The position numbers and the translations under genes were made by a program. DNA of 34,132 nt, from contig JAJZAK010000024.1 in NCBI GenBank assembly GCA_021799485.1, positions 1 to 34,132 on the forward strand, in the 5' to 3' direction. Below the pieces are notes generated by a model that saw nothing but the letters and a program-made list of their open reading frames with translations, did not search any database and was not told the DNA's origin. The DNA comes from a bacterium. GTDB taxonomy: Bacteria; Elusimicrobiota; Elusimicrobia; UBA1565; UBA9628. How positions within the stretch are numbered: position 1 is the stretch's first letter; each line of letters opens with the position of its first letter. Below, piece by piece: positions 15,068 through 23,893 of this stretch.

Positions 15068-16975
15068 TTAGTGGAAGACGAGCTCAGCAGGGCACTCCGA
15101 CATGTTGTGGACGCCCGGCTGGGGAGACGGTTTGGGGGGACTGCCGTCGGGACATTGGTAGTAGCAAAAATTGCCGTTCGGAGTGCTCTCGAATCTCTGC
15201 ACCCGGCAGACCTGGTCGAGGATATGAACCCCGCCGCGCGACGGCGAGCGCTTCTTGATCGTCGGCGCCATCGTCGAACCGGCCTGAGTCGCCAGAGAGA
15301 GCATCTGCGCGTCCGCGGAGTCCGCCGTGGCCGGAACGCCATCGGGCGTCAACATGCGAATCTGGCCGTCCTTCCTGTTTTTTCTGTGCCTTTTGACGAG
15401 GGAAGCGTCGGCCGCCTCGTCCCCCGTGTCGGCGTCGGTGTCGGCGTCTTGGGGCGGCGTCGTTACGGTCGTCGTGCTGCCGTTGGGAGGCGCCGGCGCA
15501 TGCCCCTTCGCCGCCACGAAACTTTGCAGATCCGGATTCCACCGGAGATCCCAGTATTGGGGACGACCTTCTTCGTTGTTGCCGACGAAGCCCAGATGGA
15601 TGGGATCCGGCAAATTGGACTGTTGGCCGTCGGGGGTCACGGTGTTGACGACGGCCGCGAGATCGGGATGGGTGCCGTCGTTCTTGAGCTTGCCGTCCTT
15701 GTCGCAGGCGAAATAAAGGAGCGAGCCCATCGCGCCGCCTTGCCCGATGATTTTAAAGTACTGGCCGTTGATGACGTTGAGCTGCCCCGAAGCCTCGACC
15801 TGCGCCTTACGAAGCGCCAGCAGTTCGTCCCGGGAGGTGGAAAGAGACCCCAGCGTGATTTTGCCGTCGGCGCTGATATGCAAAGGGACATTGGGCCTCG
15901 TGCTGGAGCTGGAAGGCGGGGTCAGGTAGACTTTCCAATCCTGGGGCCCAACGGCGGGGAAGCGCTGGCCATAGATGTTGTCCTTGTCCGTAATATTGAA
16001 CACCCCGATCTCGTTGACCATCTGATTGCTGAACGGGTCGAGGCGGCTGTACATCTTGATCGACAGTTTCTGGCCTTTCACCGTCGTCACGATGGCGCCG
16101 TTCTTATTGAGGTCTCCCTGATCTCCATAGAGCGCTTCCGCGTCGAAGCCGGCCGAGGCGTTGAGCGGGGGCGGCGCCGGAGGCTCCGGCTTATGGCCGG
16201 GGCCCGGCTGATGTCCGGGGCACCGGGCTCCGCCGGGGCAGGAAACGGGCGCCACCCCGCCTCCCGCGCCGAAGATTTGGGCCTTCGATTGAAGGTTTTG
16301 GGCGACACGACTCCCCAAGGAAAGCGCCGAGGCCGCCTGGGGATGAAGCTTTTGCCGCCCACCCCACAGGACGCGATGCGCGATCTCGGCGCTTTGATTG
16401 AGGAAGCCGAAGATCTGGTATTCCCGCGCCGAATCCTTCTTCTTGGAATTCGCCGGCCCGCGAGAAGATTCTTTTTCAACGTCCTTGACGAACTGATTCT
16501 TGGCCAGTTGTCCGTTGAATTCATCGTATGAAGGCAGCTGCGGCGCCTGGATCAAACGTTTGCGAAGCCGGGGCGCCGCCCAGCCGACCGCCGAGGCGCG
16601 ATCACCGATGATGATATAGAGTTCCGCGGCTTTCCCGTAACGCGCCCTGAGGCTCGAATGCGACTTGAGCCAGCGCTTCGCCAGGACGCGGCCTTCGGGG
16701 ATCGAAATCCCAAGGCTATCCTGCTTCGCGAGGAAACCCGCCAAACGCTCGGCGAAAGCCTTGGCGGCGGGGCTGGATGGCTCGCTCAGCGATTTCGCGA
16801 GCTGCGGCACCATTCCGCTATTAGAATGCCCAGCCGTCGCGGGACCCGCGTTCGCCGACAGCACGACGACAGGCGTCGCGACGGCGGCGAGCGCGGCCAT
16901 CACGGCCAGAGCGCCCGCCATCCTGGTCTTGGCCGCCGCGGCCTGCGCCGCCGGTTGAGCCTTCCCGATCATCAT
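15068..16975 (-). CDS. Unknown exported protein GR8
   Basis: 635 residues from ATG at 16975. I chose this start because a membrane segment or signal anchor follows (about 20-40, MAGALAVMAALAAVATPVVV); the frame extends further upstream but into the end of GR7 and without a sensible N-terminus. No family recognised. Residues 50-235 are helical, with a lysine-rich patch at about 165-185. A Cys-X5-Cys (C246, C252) and a His/Pro-rich linker follow. Residues 275-490 look like a beta-rich globular domain (GQKLSIKMYSRLDPFSNQMV, DPIHLGFVGNNEEGRPQYW). A Thr/Asp/Pro-rich linker (500-525) leads to a C-terminal Cys-rich tail (C590, C604, C608, C628). Paired cysteines suggest folding outside the cytoplasm. 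It overlaps no neighbour and precedes the O-antigen ligase-like gene by 12 nt. Confidence 0.75.
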   Translation of the reverse strand: MMIGKAQPAAQAAAAKTRMAGALAVMAALAAVATPVVVLSANAGPATAGHSNSGMVPQLAKSLSEPSSPAAKAFAERLAGFLAKQDSLGISIPEGRVLAKRWLKSHSSLRARYGKAAELYIIIGDRASAVGWAAPRLRKRLIQAPQLPSYDEFNGQLAKNQFVKDVEKESSRGPANSKKKDSAREYQIFGFLNQSAEIAHRVLWGGRQKLHPQAASALSLGSRVAQNLQSKAQIFGAGGGVAPVSCPGGARCPGHQPGPGHKPEPPAPPPLNASAGFDAEALYGDQGDLNKNGAIVTTVKGQKLSIKMYSRLDPFSNQMVNEIGVFNITDKDNIYGQRFPAVGPQDWKVYLTPPSSSSTRPNVPLHISADGKITLGSLSTSRDELLALRKAQVEASGQLNVINGQYFKIIGQGGAMGSLLYFACDKDGKLKNDGTHPDLAAVVNTVTPDGQQSNLPDPIHLGFVGNNEEGRPQYWDLRWNPDLQSFVAAKGHAPAPPNGSTTTVTTPPQDADTDADTGDEAADASLVKRHRKNRKDGQIRMLTPDGVPATADSADAQMLSLATQAGSTMAPTIKKRSPSRGGVHILDQVCRVQRFESTPNGNFCYYQCPDGSPPKPSPQPGVHNMSECPAELVFH

Positions 16976-17048
16976 CGCTGACAGTATATTGAAGGGAGGG
17001 AAACCCCGCAAGGACCGAAGGTCCCATCCCACTCCCCGGCCGGAAGTC

Positions 17049-19853
17049 CTAATTGGCATTGTTGGCACTGGCGACCGTCGCTTGCGCCGCGGGCATCCCG
17101 CCGGCATTCACATCGGATTGGAGCGTGGTGAGAGCTTGATTGAGATTTTGATTTTGGATTAGGGACCTGGGTGTATTGACCCCCGCGGTGTAGGCGTTCA
17201 CGGTGGGGCAAATGTTGCCGACCCATTGCGAATAACCGGACGCCCCCCTCGACCCCATGGACTGCTTAAAGCCCTGTGCGGCGGCGGCAACCGCGTTGGA
17301 CAAAGTCTCTTGAGCTTGCTGCTGGGGCTGCGACTGCGCCTCTCCAATCGTTTGTTGGAATTGTTCATTGACTTTCTGGGCGCAATTTACGACCGAGGAG
17401 GCATTCGGGCAGACCTGCTGGCTTTGGACATCGCTCCAGGAACCCGGCCCTTGGATGGCGAGGAATTGCGGCTGGGCCACTTGGACGCCATTCAACTGCG
17501 GTTGTTGGCCGGTGACGGCGAAATAGGTATAGGCCGCCAACTGCGTCATCAAGCCGGTCTGCTGGGAAGCGCCGTTGCTCCCCAACAAAGTCGTCTTGAT
17601 CAACTGCATAGCCTGATTCTGGGAATCATATTGCTTCTGGAGTTCGTTGAGCTTGGATTTAATCGCCGCGGAGTCCTGGCCCAGCTTTGTGCCAAATGAA
17701 TTGACTGCCATCTGCGTCCCCTCATCCATCCCTTCCGGCAGGGAAACCGCCTGGAGATTGCTCCCCACGGTCCCTAATTGCGACGTCACCTGCTGAAGGT
17801 TCTGACTGATCTGATTCAATAAACCCGCAGCCTTTTGGAGAGTCGGCGTCACGCCGTTCAGGAGCGTCACCGCCTCATTGGCCTGCCCCTGCAGATTTTG
17901 GAGTTGCGAAGGCAAGCCGCCAAGTGTGTTCTGAATATTGCCCGCGATCGAATTAAGCTGGGCTGCGGACGTTTGGCCTTTTGCATTTCCTATCTGCTCA
18001 CTAACCTGATTGGCCGTCTGTTTTAATGGGACGCAAGCATTATTGGCAACTTCGACATCTTGAGTCTTGATTTGATTCAAGCTTTGCTGAATCTGCTGCA
18101 ACTCCGCTTGGCTTTGCGCCAAAAGCTCGCTCACCGACGTCGAGCCGTTGAGTCCCGGGAGCGGTTTGCCGCCGCAGGAGGAAAGATTCACGCCAGGCGT
18201 CAAGGCGTTTCCCATCTGGGTCATCGAGACGGCTGAGTTGTACCACCCTCCGAACAGCTTCGATTGCTCGGCCTGGCCCATATTGAAGGCGTCCTGGTTA
18301 TCGCTGGCGGCCATGGACTTGAGGGACCCGCAAAGAGCCGGGGCGTTGAGCTGGAGAGGAGAAGCCATGCCGGGGACGTTTGAAACCGCGTTCTCTTGGC
18401 CGCCGCCGCCCGGAGGGATCGATCCGGGGCCGTACGATCCCCCTGCCCCGGCGCCGCCGCCCGTGCACCGGCCCATGGGACTGCCGCCCAAACCGCCCGA
18501 GTAGACATAACCGCCGGGCCCCACGCAGAGAGGCTGGAACATGCCCATGTTCATGCCGCCGCTCATGCCGCCACCCGCGCCGCCACCTCCCCCCCCCATC
18601 CCGCTCAAGTTCATGCCCATACCCATCACGCAGTTGGGAAGAGGGCTCGGCAGAGAATTGCCGTAGAAATTCGCGCAATTCGCGTTTTGACCGTTGTTGC
18701 CGTACATATTGCCCATCATCTTGTACATCATCATCATCGACATCGCGTTGATGGGCGCCATGGCGAGGGTATTGCCCATGTTGGTGAGGAGGTTGGGAAG
18801 GAACATCTGGTAGGCTTCCTGCTGCTTCCAGTAAAGGTCGATCGCGTGCTGGAGGTTCTGCTTCGCCGCCATGTAGGCGAGGGATTGGCCGATCGACTTG
18901 TTGGTTTTGCCGATCGAGCCCGTCTGGCCCGCGCCGCCGCTCCTGCCGCCGGCGCCGCCTCCTCCCGTATTTCCGCCGCCGGCCCCGACGATCGGCATGG
19001 CCGCGGCTTTTTGGAGGTTGGCCGCCGCCGAGCCGACGTTGTCGAAGTTCTTGGCGGCCCGGCTGGCCGCCGTCTTCATCGCGCCGAAGCCGCCTCCGCT
19101 CATGGTATTGAGGGCGGCGCTACCCTTGTAGCCCGGCGTCGAAAAAACGTTGGCCAACGAGGAATTCCCCGCCGCATGCGTGGGGACGCCCCAGGCATTG
19201 ATGCCGCTCATCCCTCCCGCGCCCCCCGCGGCGCCATGAGAGCCTCCGCCAAAGCCCATGGCCCGGAGTCCCGAGGCGCCTAAGGGCAAGTGCGGGATGC
19301 CGAAGCCCGCCGACTTGATCGCGGCTCGCGCCGCGCCGGCGGCGGCTCCTCCGAAGGAATCTTTAAAAGAATTCGGGGAAGGCGCCGCTGGGGCTTCCGC
19401 GGGCGTTTTGGGCGTTTCCCCTCCCATACCGGGAAGGCCCAGAATGAGCGAGGCCGGGTCGCGGGCGTCGAGCGGCGTGATGACCTCGCCGTTAGAACCC
19501 AAGGCGCCGCCCGGGGCCATGCCGTTGACGCCGTAGTCGAAGGGGCCTCCGCCCCCCAAGCCTCCCAGGGCGTTGCGCAATCCCCAACCCGTCCCGACGG
19601 CGCCCGAATCGTCGCTCCCGGAGCCCGTGAAAAGAAAATCTGCGAGCGGGGCCATGAAGAGAATGCCCAGGCCCGCCAAAATGAAGGCGAGGTCTTTTCT
19701 CCTGAACTGGCGCAGCCTGTCGATGAAGGAAAGTTTGCCGGCGGAGCTTCTCAGCTGGAATTTGGAGAGGCCCTTGCCGCCGCCCAAGAGAGACGCCCAG
19801 GGCGCTTCCTTCTTGTCGCCATCCGCCTGTGATTTTGGGTTCGTGTCTGCCAT
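17049..19853 (-). CDS. Unknown large glycine- and glutamine-rich membrane protein GR7
   Basis: 934 residues, ATG at 19853 with GGAGG upstream. A cytoplasmic basic N-terminus (1-54) is followed by one membrane segment (about 55-76, LAFILAGLGILFMAPLADFL). Residues 80-320 are Gly/Ala-rich and include KNFDNVGS (268-275), a weak version of the FDN motif shared by GR1, GR3, GR4 and GR5. Residues 325-385 form a helical, Met-rich stretch (SMMMMYKMMGNMYG). Residues 385-570 are Gly-rich with seven cysteines. Residues 572-760 form a long Gln/Asn-rich helical or coiled-coil region (LLAQSQAELQQIQQSLNQIK). The tail has four or more cysteines. Like GR1 it has ALGSN followed by PLD shortly after the membrane segment. 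The function is unknown; the shape suggests an extracellular structural protein anchored at its N-terminus. Confidence 0.8.
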   Translation of the reverse strand: MADTNPKSQADGDKKEAPWASLLGGGKGLSKFQLRSSAGKLSFIDRLRQFRRKDLAFILAGLGILFMAPLADFLFTGSGSDDSGAVGTGWGLRNALGGLGGGGPFDYGVNGMAPGGALGSNGEVITPLDARDPASLILGLPGMGGETPKTPAEAPAAPSPNSFKDSFGGAAAGAARAAIKSAGFGIPHLPLGASGLRAMGFGGGSHGAAGGAGGMSGINAWGVPTHAAGNSSLANVFSTPGYKGSAALNTMSGGGFGAMKTAASRAAKNFDNVGSAAANLQKAAAMPIVGAGGGNTGGGGAGGRSGGAGQTGSIGKTNKSIGQSLAYMAAKQNLQHAIDLYWKQQEAYQMFLPNLLTNMGNTLAMAPINAMSMMMMYKMMGNMYGNNGQNANCANFYGNSLPSPLPNCVMGMGMNLSGMGGGGGGAGGGMSGGMNMGMFQPLCVGPGGYVYSGGLGGSPMGRCTGGGAGAGGSYGPGSIPPGGGGQENAVSNVPGMASPLQLNAPALCGSLKSMAASDNQDAFNMGQAEQSKLFGGWYNSAVSMTQMGNALTPGVNLSSCGGKPLPGLNGSTSVSELLAQSQAELQQIQQSLNQIKTQDVEVANNACVPLKQTANQVSEQIGNAKGQTSAAQLNSIAGNIQNTLGGLPSQLQNLQGQANEAVTLLNGVTPTLQKAAGLLNQISQNLQQVTSQLGTVGSNLQAVSLPEGMDEGTQMAVNSFGTKLGQDSAAIKSKLNELQKQYDSQNQAMQLIKTTLLGSNGASQQTGLMTQLAAYTYFAVTGQQPQLNGVQVAQPQFLAIQGPGSWSDVQSQQVCPNASSVVNCAQKVNEQFQQTIGEAQSQPQQQAQETLSNAVAAAAQGFKQSMGSRGASGYSQWVGNICPTVNAYTAGVNTPRSLIQNQNLNQALTTLQSDVNAGGMPAAQATVASANNAN

Positions 19854-19863
19854 AAATCCTCCG

Positions 19864-20814
19864 TCAAGCTCCGCAATCAGGAACCGCGCACGGGATTCCG
19901 GCCGTCAATGGACATTCCCGTCGGCTCAAGCATCTCAAATCCGCGAGTTCCAAGCAAGCGGCCCGGCGCTCGCCGTCGGCGCTCGCCCCCTGAAGGCGGG
20001 CCAGCGCCTGCGCGATGAGCGGCCCGTAGGCCGCGCGCGCCTCCTCGCACCGCGCTTTTTCCTTTTGGGCGGCGGAGACGGCGGCCGCCGCGTCAGGCGC
20101 GTCGTCCGCCTGGCCCATGGGGCGCTCCCTTCCCGAAATGGCGACCGGGGCGGCGGAAGAAGAAAGGCCCCGGCGCTCAAGGACGCCGTCGAAGGCCCCG
20201 GACTCGAGCTCCGAGGCGCCCTCGGCCCGGCACCCGGCCGCTTTGCAGGCTTCCCCCGCGCTCGAAAGAAGATCCGCGCGCTTAGCCTCGGTTCCCGCGC
20301 CCTCGTTCGAGAGCCTTTGCGCGTCAGCGAGGGCGCGGCGCAACCCGGCGGCCCCCCGCGAAAGCCGCGGCGACTCCAACGAAGGAGGGAAATCCCAAAG
20401 AGCCGTTTCGTCAGCGGGGTCGCCGGCACGCTCGCTGTCGGCGGGCGGGTCCCACTGGCCCTTCCCCAAGGGGACCCCCGCCTCTCCCTCGGGAGCGGTC
20501 GAAGGGTTCTCAAGGCCCCGGTAAGGCCCCGCCATGATGAATAGATCCCTGGAGCCGCCTATCAAGTCGAGGGGCCCTGGACGCTGGGCGGCGGCTGGCG
20601 CCGTCGCGGAAGGATGGGAGGGCTTGGCCGCCATGGGCGAGGCGAAGCCCGTGGCTTTCGAGGGAATTTCGCCGACGGACGTCGGCGGAGCCAGCCGCGC
20701 CAGCCACCAGCCGCCCAGGAGCGCCGACGCGGCGCCCATCACGGCGAAATGATATCCCCCTTTGGCGGCCGGCTCCGGATCTGCTTCCTCGGGAAAGGCT
20801 GGCATATCTGTCAT
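19864..20814 (-). CDS. Unknown single-pass membrane protein GR6, cysteine-rich C-terminus
   Basis: 316 residues, ATG at 20814, first gene of a probable six-gene operon. One membrane segment lies at about 22-42 (HFAVMGAASALLGGWWLARL), followed by a Pro/Ala-rich linker. The C-terminal half is helical with eight cysteines (190, 195, 256, 287, 295, 301, 309, 314), an even number that fits disulfides outside the cytoplasm. SGAFDGV (205-211) recalls the FDG of GR1. GPLDLIGG (80-87) may correspond to the PLD seen in GR1 and GR7. No family recognised. There is no Shine-Dalgarno; the leader after the predicted promoter is only about 9 nt, so it may be translated almost leaderless. GR7 begins 10 nt downstream. 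Confidence 0.75.
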   Translation of the reverse strand: MTDMPAFPEEADPEPAAKGGYHFAVMGAASALLGGWWLARLAPPTSVGEIPSKATGFASPMAAKPSHPSATAPAAAQRPGPLDLIGGSRDLFIMAGPYRGLENPSTAPEGEAGVPLGKGQWDPPADSERAGDPADETALWDFPPSLESPRLSRGAAGLRRALADAQRLSNEGAGTEAKRADLLSSAGEACKAAGCRAEGASELESGAFDGVLERRGLSSSAAPVAISGRERPMGQADDAPDAAAAVSAAQKEKARCEEARAAYGPLIAQALARLQGASADGERRAACLELADLRCLSRRECPLTAGIPCAVPDCGA

Positions 20815-20829
20815 TTCAAGAACGGCGAT

Positions 20830-20858
20830 AGTTTAATCTCACCCCCCGGCATTGTCAA
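20830..20858 (-). promoter_or_regulatory. Promoter of the GR6-GR7-GR8 operon
   Basis: Minus-strand TTGACA (20858-20853), 17-nt spacer, TAAACT (20835-20830). The spacer holds GGGGGG (20847-20842). The ATG of GR6 follows the -10 by only 15 nt. The -35 and -10 hexamers are identical to those of the GR1 promoter at 29614-29642. Confidence 0.75.
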
Positions 20859-20968
20859 TAGAATGGCCCGGCTTTAACCGAATTGATACCCAAGAAGCTG
20901 GACATGGGGCACTCAGGAGCGGTATTCTTCTTAATATTAAAATACCCCATGACCCCATCCGATCCCCG

Positions 20969-21439
20969 ATGTTGAGCGCCGACAGAACGGTCGATTTAAA
21001 CCAGCCTTTAGAAACGGTTTGGACCGCGCTGCAGGATTTGAGACATTGGGAGTATTTACTGCGGATCGACAGGTTCATTCAGGCCTTCAGGCCCGTTCTC
21101 GCGGCAAACGCGGGCCTCGGCCCCGGCGGACTGATCACGCTTGAAAGCGGCCGGCAAATCCGCCAAACCTGGACCATCTCGGACTGGGCCCCTCCCGAGC
21201 GCTTCGCGCTCTCCCTCGTCTCCGCCGAGCCATGGCCCGGCCCGGAACATGCCCGTCTCTCCTTCTCCGCCTCAAGCGCCGGGGAAGGGCATTGCCGGAT
21301 TGACCTGCGCCTTGAGCTCGAATTCCGCAGGCCATGGCTGGCCCCCGTCCTCAATTGGATGGCCGCCATGGTGGGCCGCGAACCCGGACGAACCCTCGAC
21401 CGGATCGCCGGCCGGCTTCCCCGGCTCTTCCAGGAGTAA
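20969..21439 (+). CDS. SRPBCC-superfamily (polyketide cyclase/START-like) protein
   Basis: 156 residues from ATG at 20969, which starts just before the family's first strand (TVDLNQPLETVWTALQDLRHWEYLL). The pattern continues with a helix-grip layout: GGLITLESGRQIRQTWTISD, ALSLVSAEPWPGPEHARLSF, CRIDLRLELEF and a C-terminal helix GREPGRTLDRIAGRLPRLF. Such proteins bind hydrophobic ligands in the cytoplasm or at the membrane. No clear Shine-Dalgarno is present. Its stop codon region carries the ribosome-binding site of the following acyltransferase gene, so the pair forms an operon and the ligand may be a lipid; that link is inference. Confidence 0.8.
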   Translation: MLSADRTVDLNQPLETVWTALQDLRHWEYLLRIDRFIQAFRPVLAANAGLGPGGLITLESGRQIRQTWTISDWAPPERFALSLVSAEPWPGPEHARLSFSASSAGEGHCRIDLRLELEFRRPWLAPVLNWMAAMVGREPGRTLDRIAGRLPRLFQE

Positions 21440-21442
21440 TTT

Positions 21443-22264
21443 TTGTCGCGCCTTTCCTGGCGCGCCAAGGGCCGCCTCCTCGCTCTTCTTGGTTTTAGAC
21501 GCTACGCCGCCTGTCTGAAATTCGGCAACGGACTCGTCCTGCGCTTCCCGCCGTGGAGCAAGAGAATCGAAGTCAACCTCAGGCGCGTGCGCTCCTTTCA
21601 AGGCCTGGCGACCTCCGCCGCCGACGTCCATCGCCATCGCGACGCCCTCGCCGCCCTCCATGCGGATATTCAGGCGACCATCGCCCTTTTTGCGGCCGTT
21701 CCCAGCCCGCCGATCTTGGACGAAGTCGAACTCCCCCTTCTTGAGACGTTGGGCCGCCTAAGCGCCGCCGGGCGGGGAGTTCTTCTCGCGGCTCCCCACT
21801 ACGGAAACCTTTGGCTCTGCGCCAAGGCGCTCGATCACGCCGGAATTCCCCTCGCCTGCGTGCTCAACGACCCCGCTCCCTACCGATGGGGAGAGACGCC
21901 GACTTTGCGCGTTCTGCCCCGTCGGGGCTCCTCGAGGGCCTGTCTTGACGTCCTACGCCGGAACCGCTGCGTCCTGCTGACGGCCGACATGAGCTTCGGC
22001 GCCGCGGCCCCTCGCCGCCCTTTCTTCGGGCACCCCGTTCTCTCCCCCCGCGACGTCGTCAGGCTCTCCGCTCTCGCGGGATCGCCGATCCTTCCCGTTT
22101 GCGCCGTGCGGCGCGGCGGCCGATGGTCGTTTGAGTGCCGCGTTGAAATCGACCCAAGAAGCGCCGGGCGCGACACGATGGAGGAAGCTCTTCTCCGATC
22201 CATGGAACGCTTCGTGGCCGCGGATCCCTCCCAGTGGCTCCTGCTCCACGGCGCTTGGCGCTAA
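21443..22264 (+). CDS. LpxL/HtrB-like lysophospholipid acyltransferase-family protein, TTG start
   Basis: 273 residues starting at TTG 21443, six nt after CAGGAG (21431-21436); no better start exists. The family places secondary acyl chains on lipid A at the inner membrane. Matches: GVLLAAPHYGNLWLCAKAL (112-130) corresponds to the GHFGNWE block, PFFGHPVLSPRDVVRLSALA (193-212) to the second block, and ILPVCAVRRGG plus the C-terminal WLLLHGAWR (usually W.W.HRRWK) to later ones. Oddity: the catalytic H-X4-[DE] is H119-YGNL-W, so the acidic residue is replaced by Trp. It is also short (family about 290-310) and lacks an obvious N-terminal membrane anchor. Its stop TAA overlaps the stop of the convergent GR5 gene by 4 nt. 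Confidence 0.82.
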   Translation: MSRLSWRAKGRLLALLGFRRYAACLKFGNGLVLRFPPWSKRIEVNLRRVRSFQGLATSAADVHRHRDALAALHADIQATIALFAAVPSPPILDEVELPLLETLGRLSAAGRGVLLAAPHYGNLWLCAKALDHAGIPLACVLNDPAPYRWGETPTLRVLPRRGSSRACLDVLRRNRCVLLTADMSFGAAAPRRPFFGHPVLSPRDVVRLSALAGSPILPVCAVRRGGRWSFECRVEIDPRSAGRDTMEEALLRSMERFVAADPSQWLLLHGAWR

Positions 22265-23877
22265 AATTTTCCCAAAAGGCTCGCGACGATCGTCCCGACG
22301 AGGCCTACGGCGCCCAAGATCAGCCCGGCGACCGCTCCCGGCCCTCCAAGGAAGACTCCCCCCGCCCCGACGATCAGCATCCCGCCCAGGGCGCCGTCGA
22401 TCCAGGCTCTCTCGGGCAAGGCGCCCATGCCGTGGGCTTGGATGCCGAGATCGATCGCCCAGGCTCCCAGAGCCGCGGCGCCCGTCGCGAGAACGTAGGC
22501 GGCCATGAGAAGGGGCCAGCCGTAAGGACCCAGCATTTCTCCCGCGAGGGCGAGAATGGACGCCGCGATCAAAAGCCCTTCCCCGACGCCCACGGCCCAC
22601 ACCGCTTTTTCCAAGAGAGGCTGCCACGGGGATCCTGGAACAGGATTGCCGGCGGAGGGGATCCTCTCCTTGCATTGCGAGAGATTGGAGTCGGAGCAGG
22701 CGGCTAAGCCGCCGCCCGAGCCCTCCCTCGACATGCCTCCTCCGGGAACCGAAGCGCCGCCGGGCGACAGGGAGGACGCCCCCGGCGGGCCGTTGACGAC
22801 GGATCCCGTCCCCGTGCCGTCGCCTCCTCCCGTCGCGGCGAGCCCCCCGCCCGCGACTCCCGCGGCTTGGGCCGGATTGTCGAACTGGGCCTGCCCCTCG
22901 GCCGCGGCGGTTTCATTCTCCCCGGCTCTTTGCATGGAGGCGTCCAGAGACGAGGCGCTTCGGAGCTGCCCCAAGGCTTCGGATCGGCCGCTTCCCAAGC
23001 TCCCCATAGAAAGCGCGTCGATCTTTCCCGGCGCGACCGCCTGCGCCAACGTCGGATCGGCATGGCGGCCGGGATTCACATCCCCCGAGACGAAGCCCGT
23101 GAGCGCGTTCGTCGGCGCCGCGTTCGGCGCGAAGAAGCCGCCGGGAGGAGAACTCAATCCGCGGACGCCGGCGTCACGGCCCTCCATGGGCGAGGAGCTG
23201 ATGGCGGCTTTCAACGCCGACTCCCCGCCCGAGCCCCTCCCTCCCCCCTCAATAGCGAGGGTTGGAGAGGGGAGCCTCCGCGCCGTCTCGGCGCCCGAAC
23301 GGACTCCAACCGTTCGCCGAGCCGCGAGACCCGGCGCCGACACGGCAGGCCCACGAGAATCCTTCGCGCCCTCGATCTTGGAAAGTCCGCTTGAGGCATA
23401 CGGCAGGGAGCTTGGGGCTTCTCTTGGAATAGGAGGGCCCGCTCCGATCGGCCCGAGATGAAGCGTCATGATGAAATCCGGGCGCCAGTAGCCCGCGGCC
23501 AGAAGGCCGAGGACGGCGACGGCCAGCGCGGCGAGCGTGATTTTCCCGATCAATCCCCAGCCGGAACGCGCCAGGCTCCCTCCCAGACGCGCGGCCTCCG
23601 AGCGCACGGCAAGACGGGTTCCCGCCTCGGATAGTTCGACCGCCTCTCCCGCGGACTCCTCGGCCGCCGGGCCCGCGGCTCCTCCGCCTCTCTCCGCTTC
23701 CGGCGCCCATTCTCCCAGAATCCGGCGCGCGGCCTCGCGCCAACGCCAGAGGAAACCGCCTCGCGGGCGTTTTTCTTCCGGCGCTTGAGGGGCGGGAGGG
23801 GCTCCCCCGGGGATTGCTCGGGGATTGAGTTCCGGCGGCGTCAGCCGCCGGACGCGCCGACGACTCTTGAGGCTCAA
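22261..23877 (-). CDS. Unknown glycine-rich membrane protein GR5
   Basis: 538 residues from TTG at 23877; the start is chosen because it gives MSLK, matching the N-terminus of the paralog GR4. A basic cytoplasmic segment (1-107) is followed by a membrane segment (about 108-130), a Gly/Ser/Pro-rich region (140-410) and a C-terminal hydrophobic domain with about four segments (425-447, 452-475, 495-510, 514-535). Motifs shared with GR4 in the same order: GGFFAPN (247-253), TLAQAVAPGKI (276-286), ALGQLR (301-306), FDNP (332-335), SVVNGPPG (359-366), Cys-X7-Cys (C394, C402) and GNP just before the C-terminal domain. The function is unknown. It is last in the block and its stop overlaps that of the convergent acyltransferase gene. 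Confidence 0.8.
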   Translation of the reverse strand: MSLKSRRRVRRLTPPELNPRAIPGGAPPAPQAPEEKRPRGGFLWRWREAARRILGEWAPEAERGGGAAGPAAEESAGEAVELSEAGTRLAVRSEAARLGGSLARSGWGLIGKITLAALAVAVLGLLAAGYWRPDFIMTLHLGPIGAGPPIPREAPSSLPYASSGLSKIEGAKDSRGPAVSAPGLAARRTVGVRSGAETARRLPSPTLAIEGGGRGSGGESALKAAISSSPMEGRDAGVRGLSSPPGGFFAPNAAPTNALTGFVSGDVNPGRHADPTLAQAVAPGKIDALSMGSLGSGRSEALGQLRSASSLDASMQRAGENETAAAEGQAQFDNPAQAAGVAGGGLAATGGGDGTGTGSVVNGPPGASSLSPGGASVPGGGMSREGSGGGLAACSDSNLSQCKERIPSAGNPVPGSPWQPLLEKAVWAVGVGEGLLIAASILALAGEMLGPYGWPLLMAAYVLATGAAALGAWAIDLGIQAHGMGALPERAWIDGALGGMLIVGAGGVFLGGPGAVAGLILGAVGLVGTIVASLLGKF

Positions 23878-23893
23878 ACGTCAACCGTTGATG

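Noticed and set aside
18700-18760. CAT/ATG-rich repeats as a microsatellite or CRISPR-like array (also 28600-28660)
   Set aside because: They encode the Met-rich stretches of GR7 and GR1 in frame; there are no regular spacers or palindromic repeats.
20871-20968. Plus-strand promoter for the SRPBCC gene
   Set aside because: AT-rich sequence (TTAATATTAAAAT near 20930-20942) is present, but no -35 at 16-18 nt fits, so I do not assign one.
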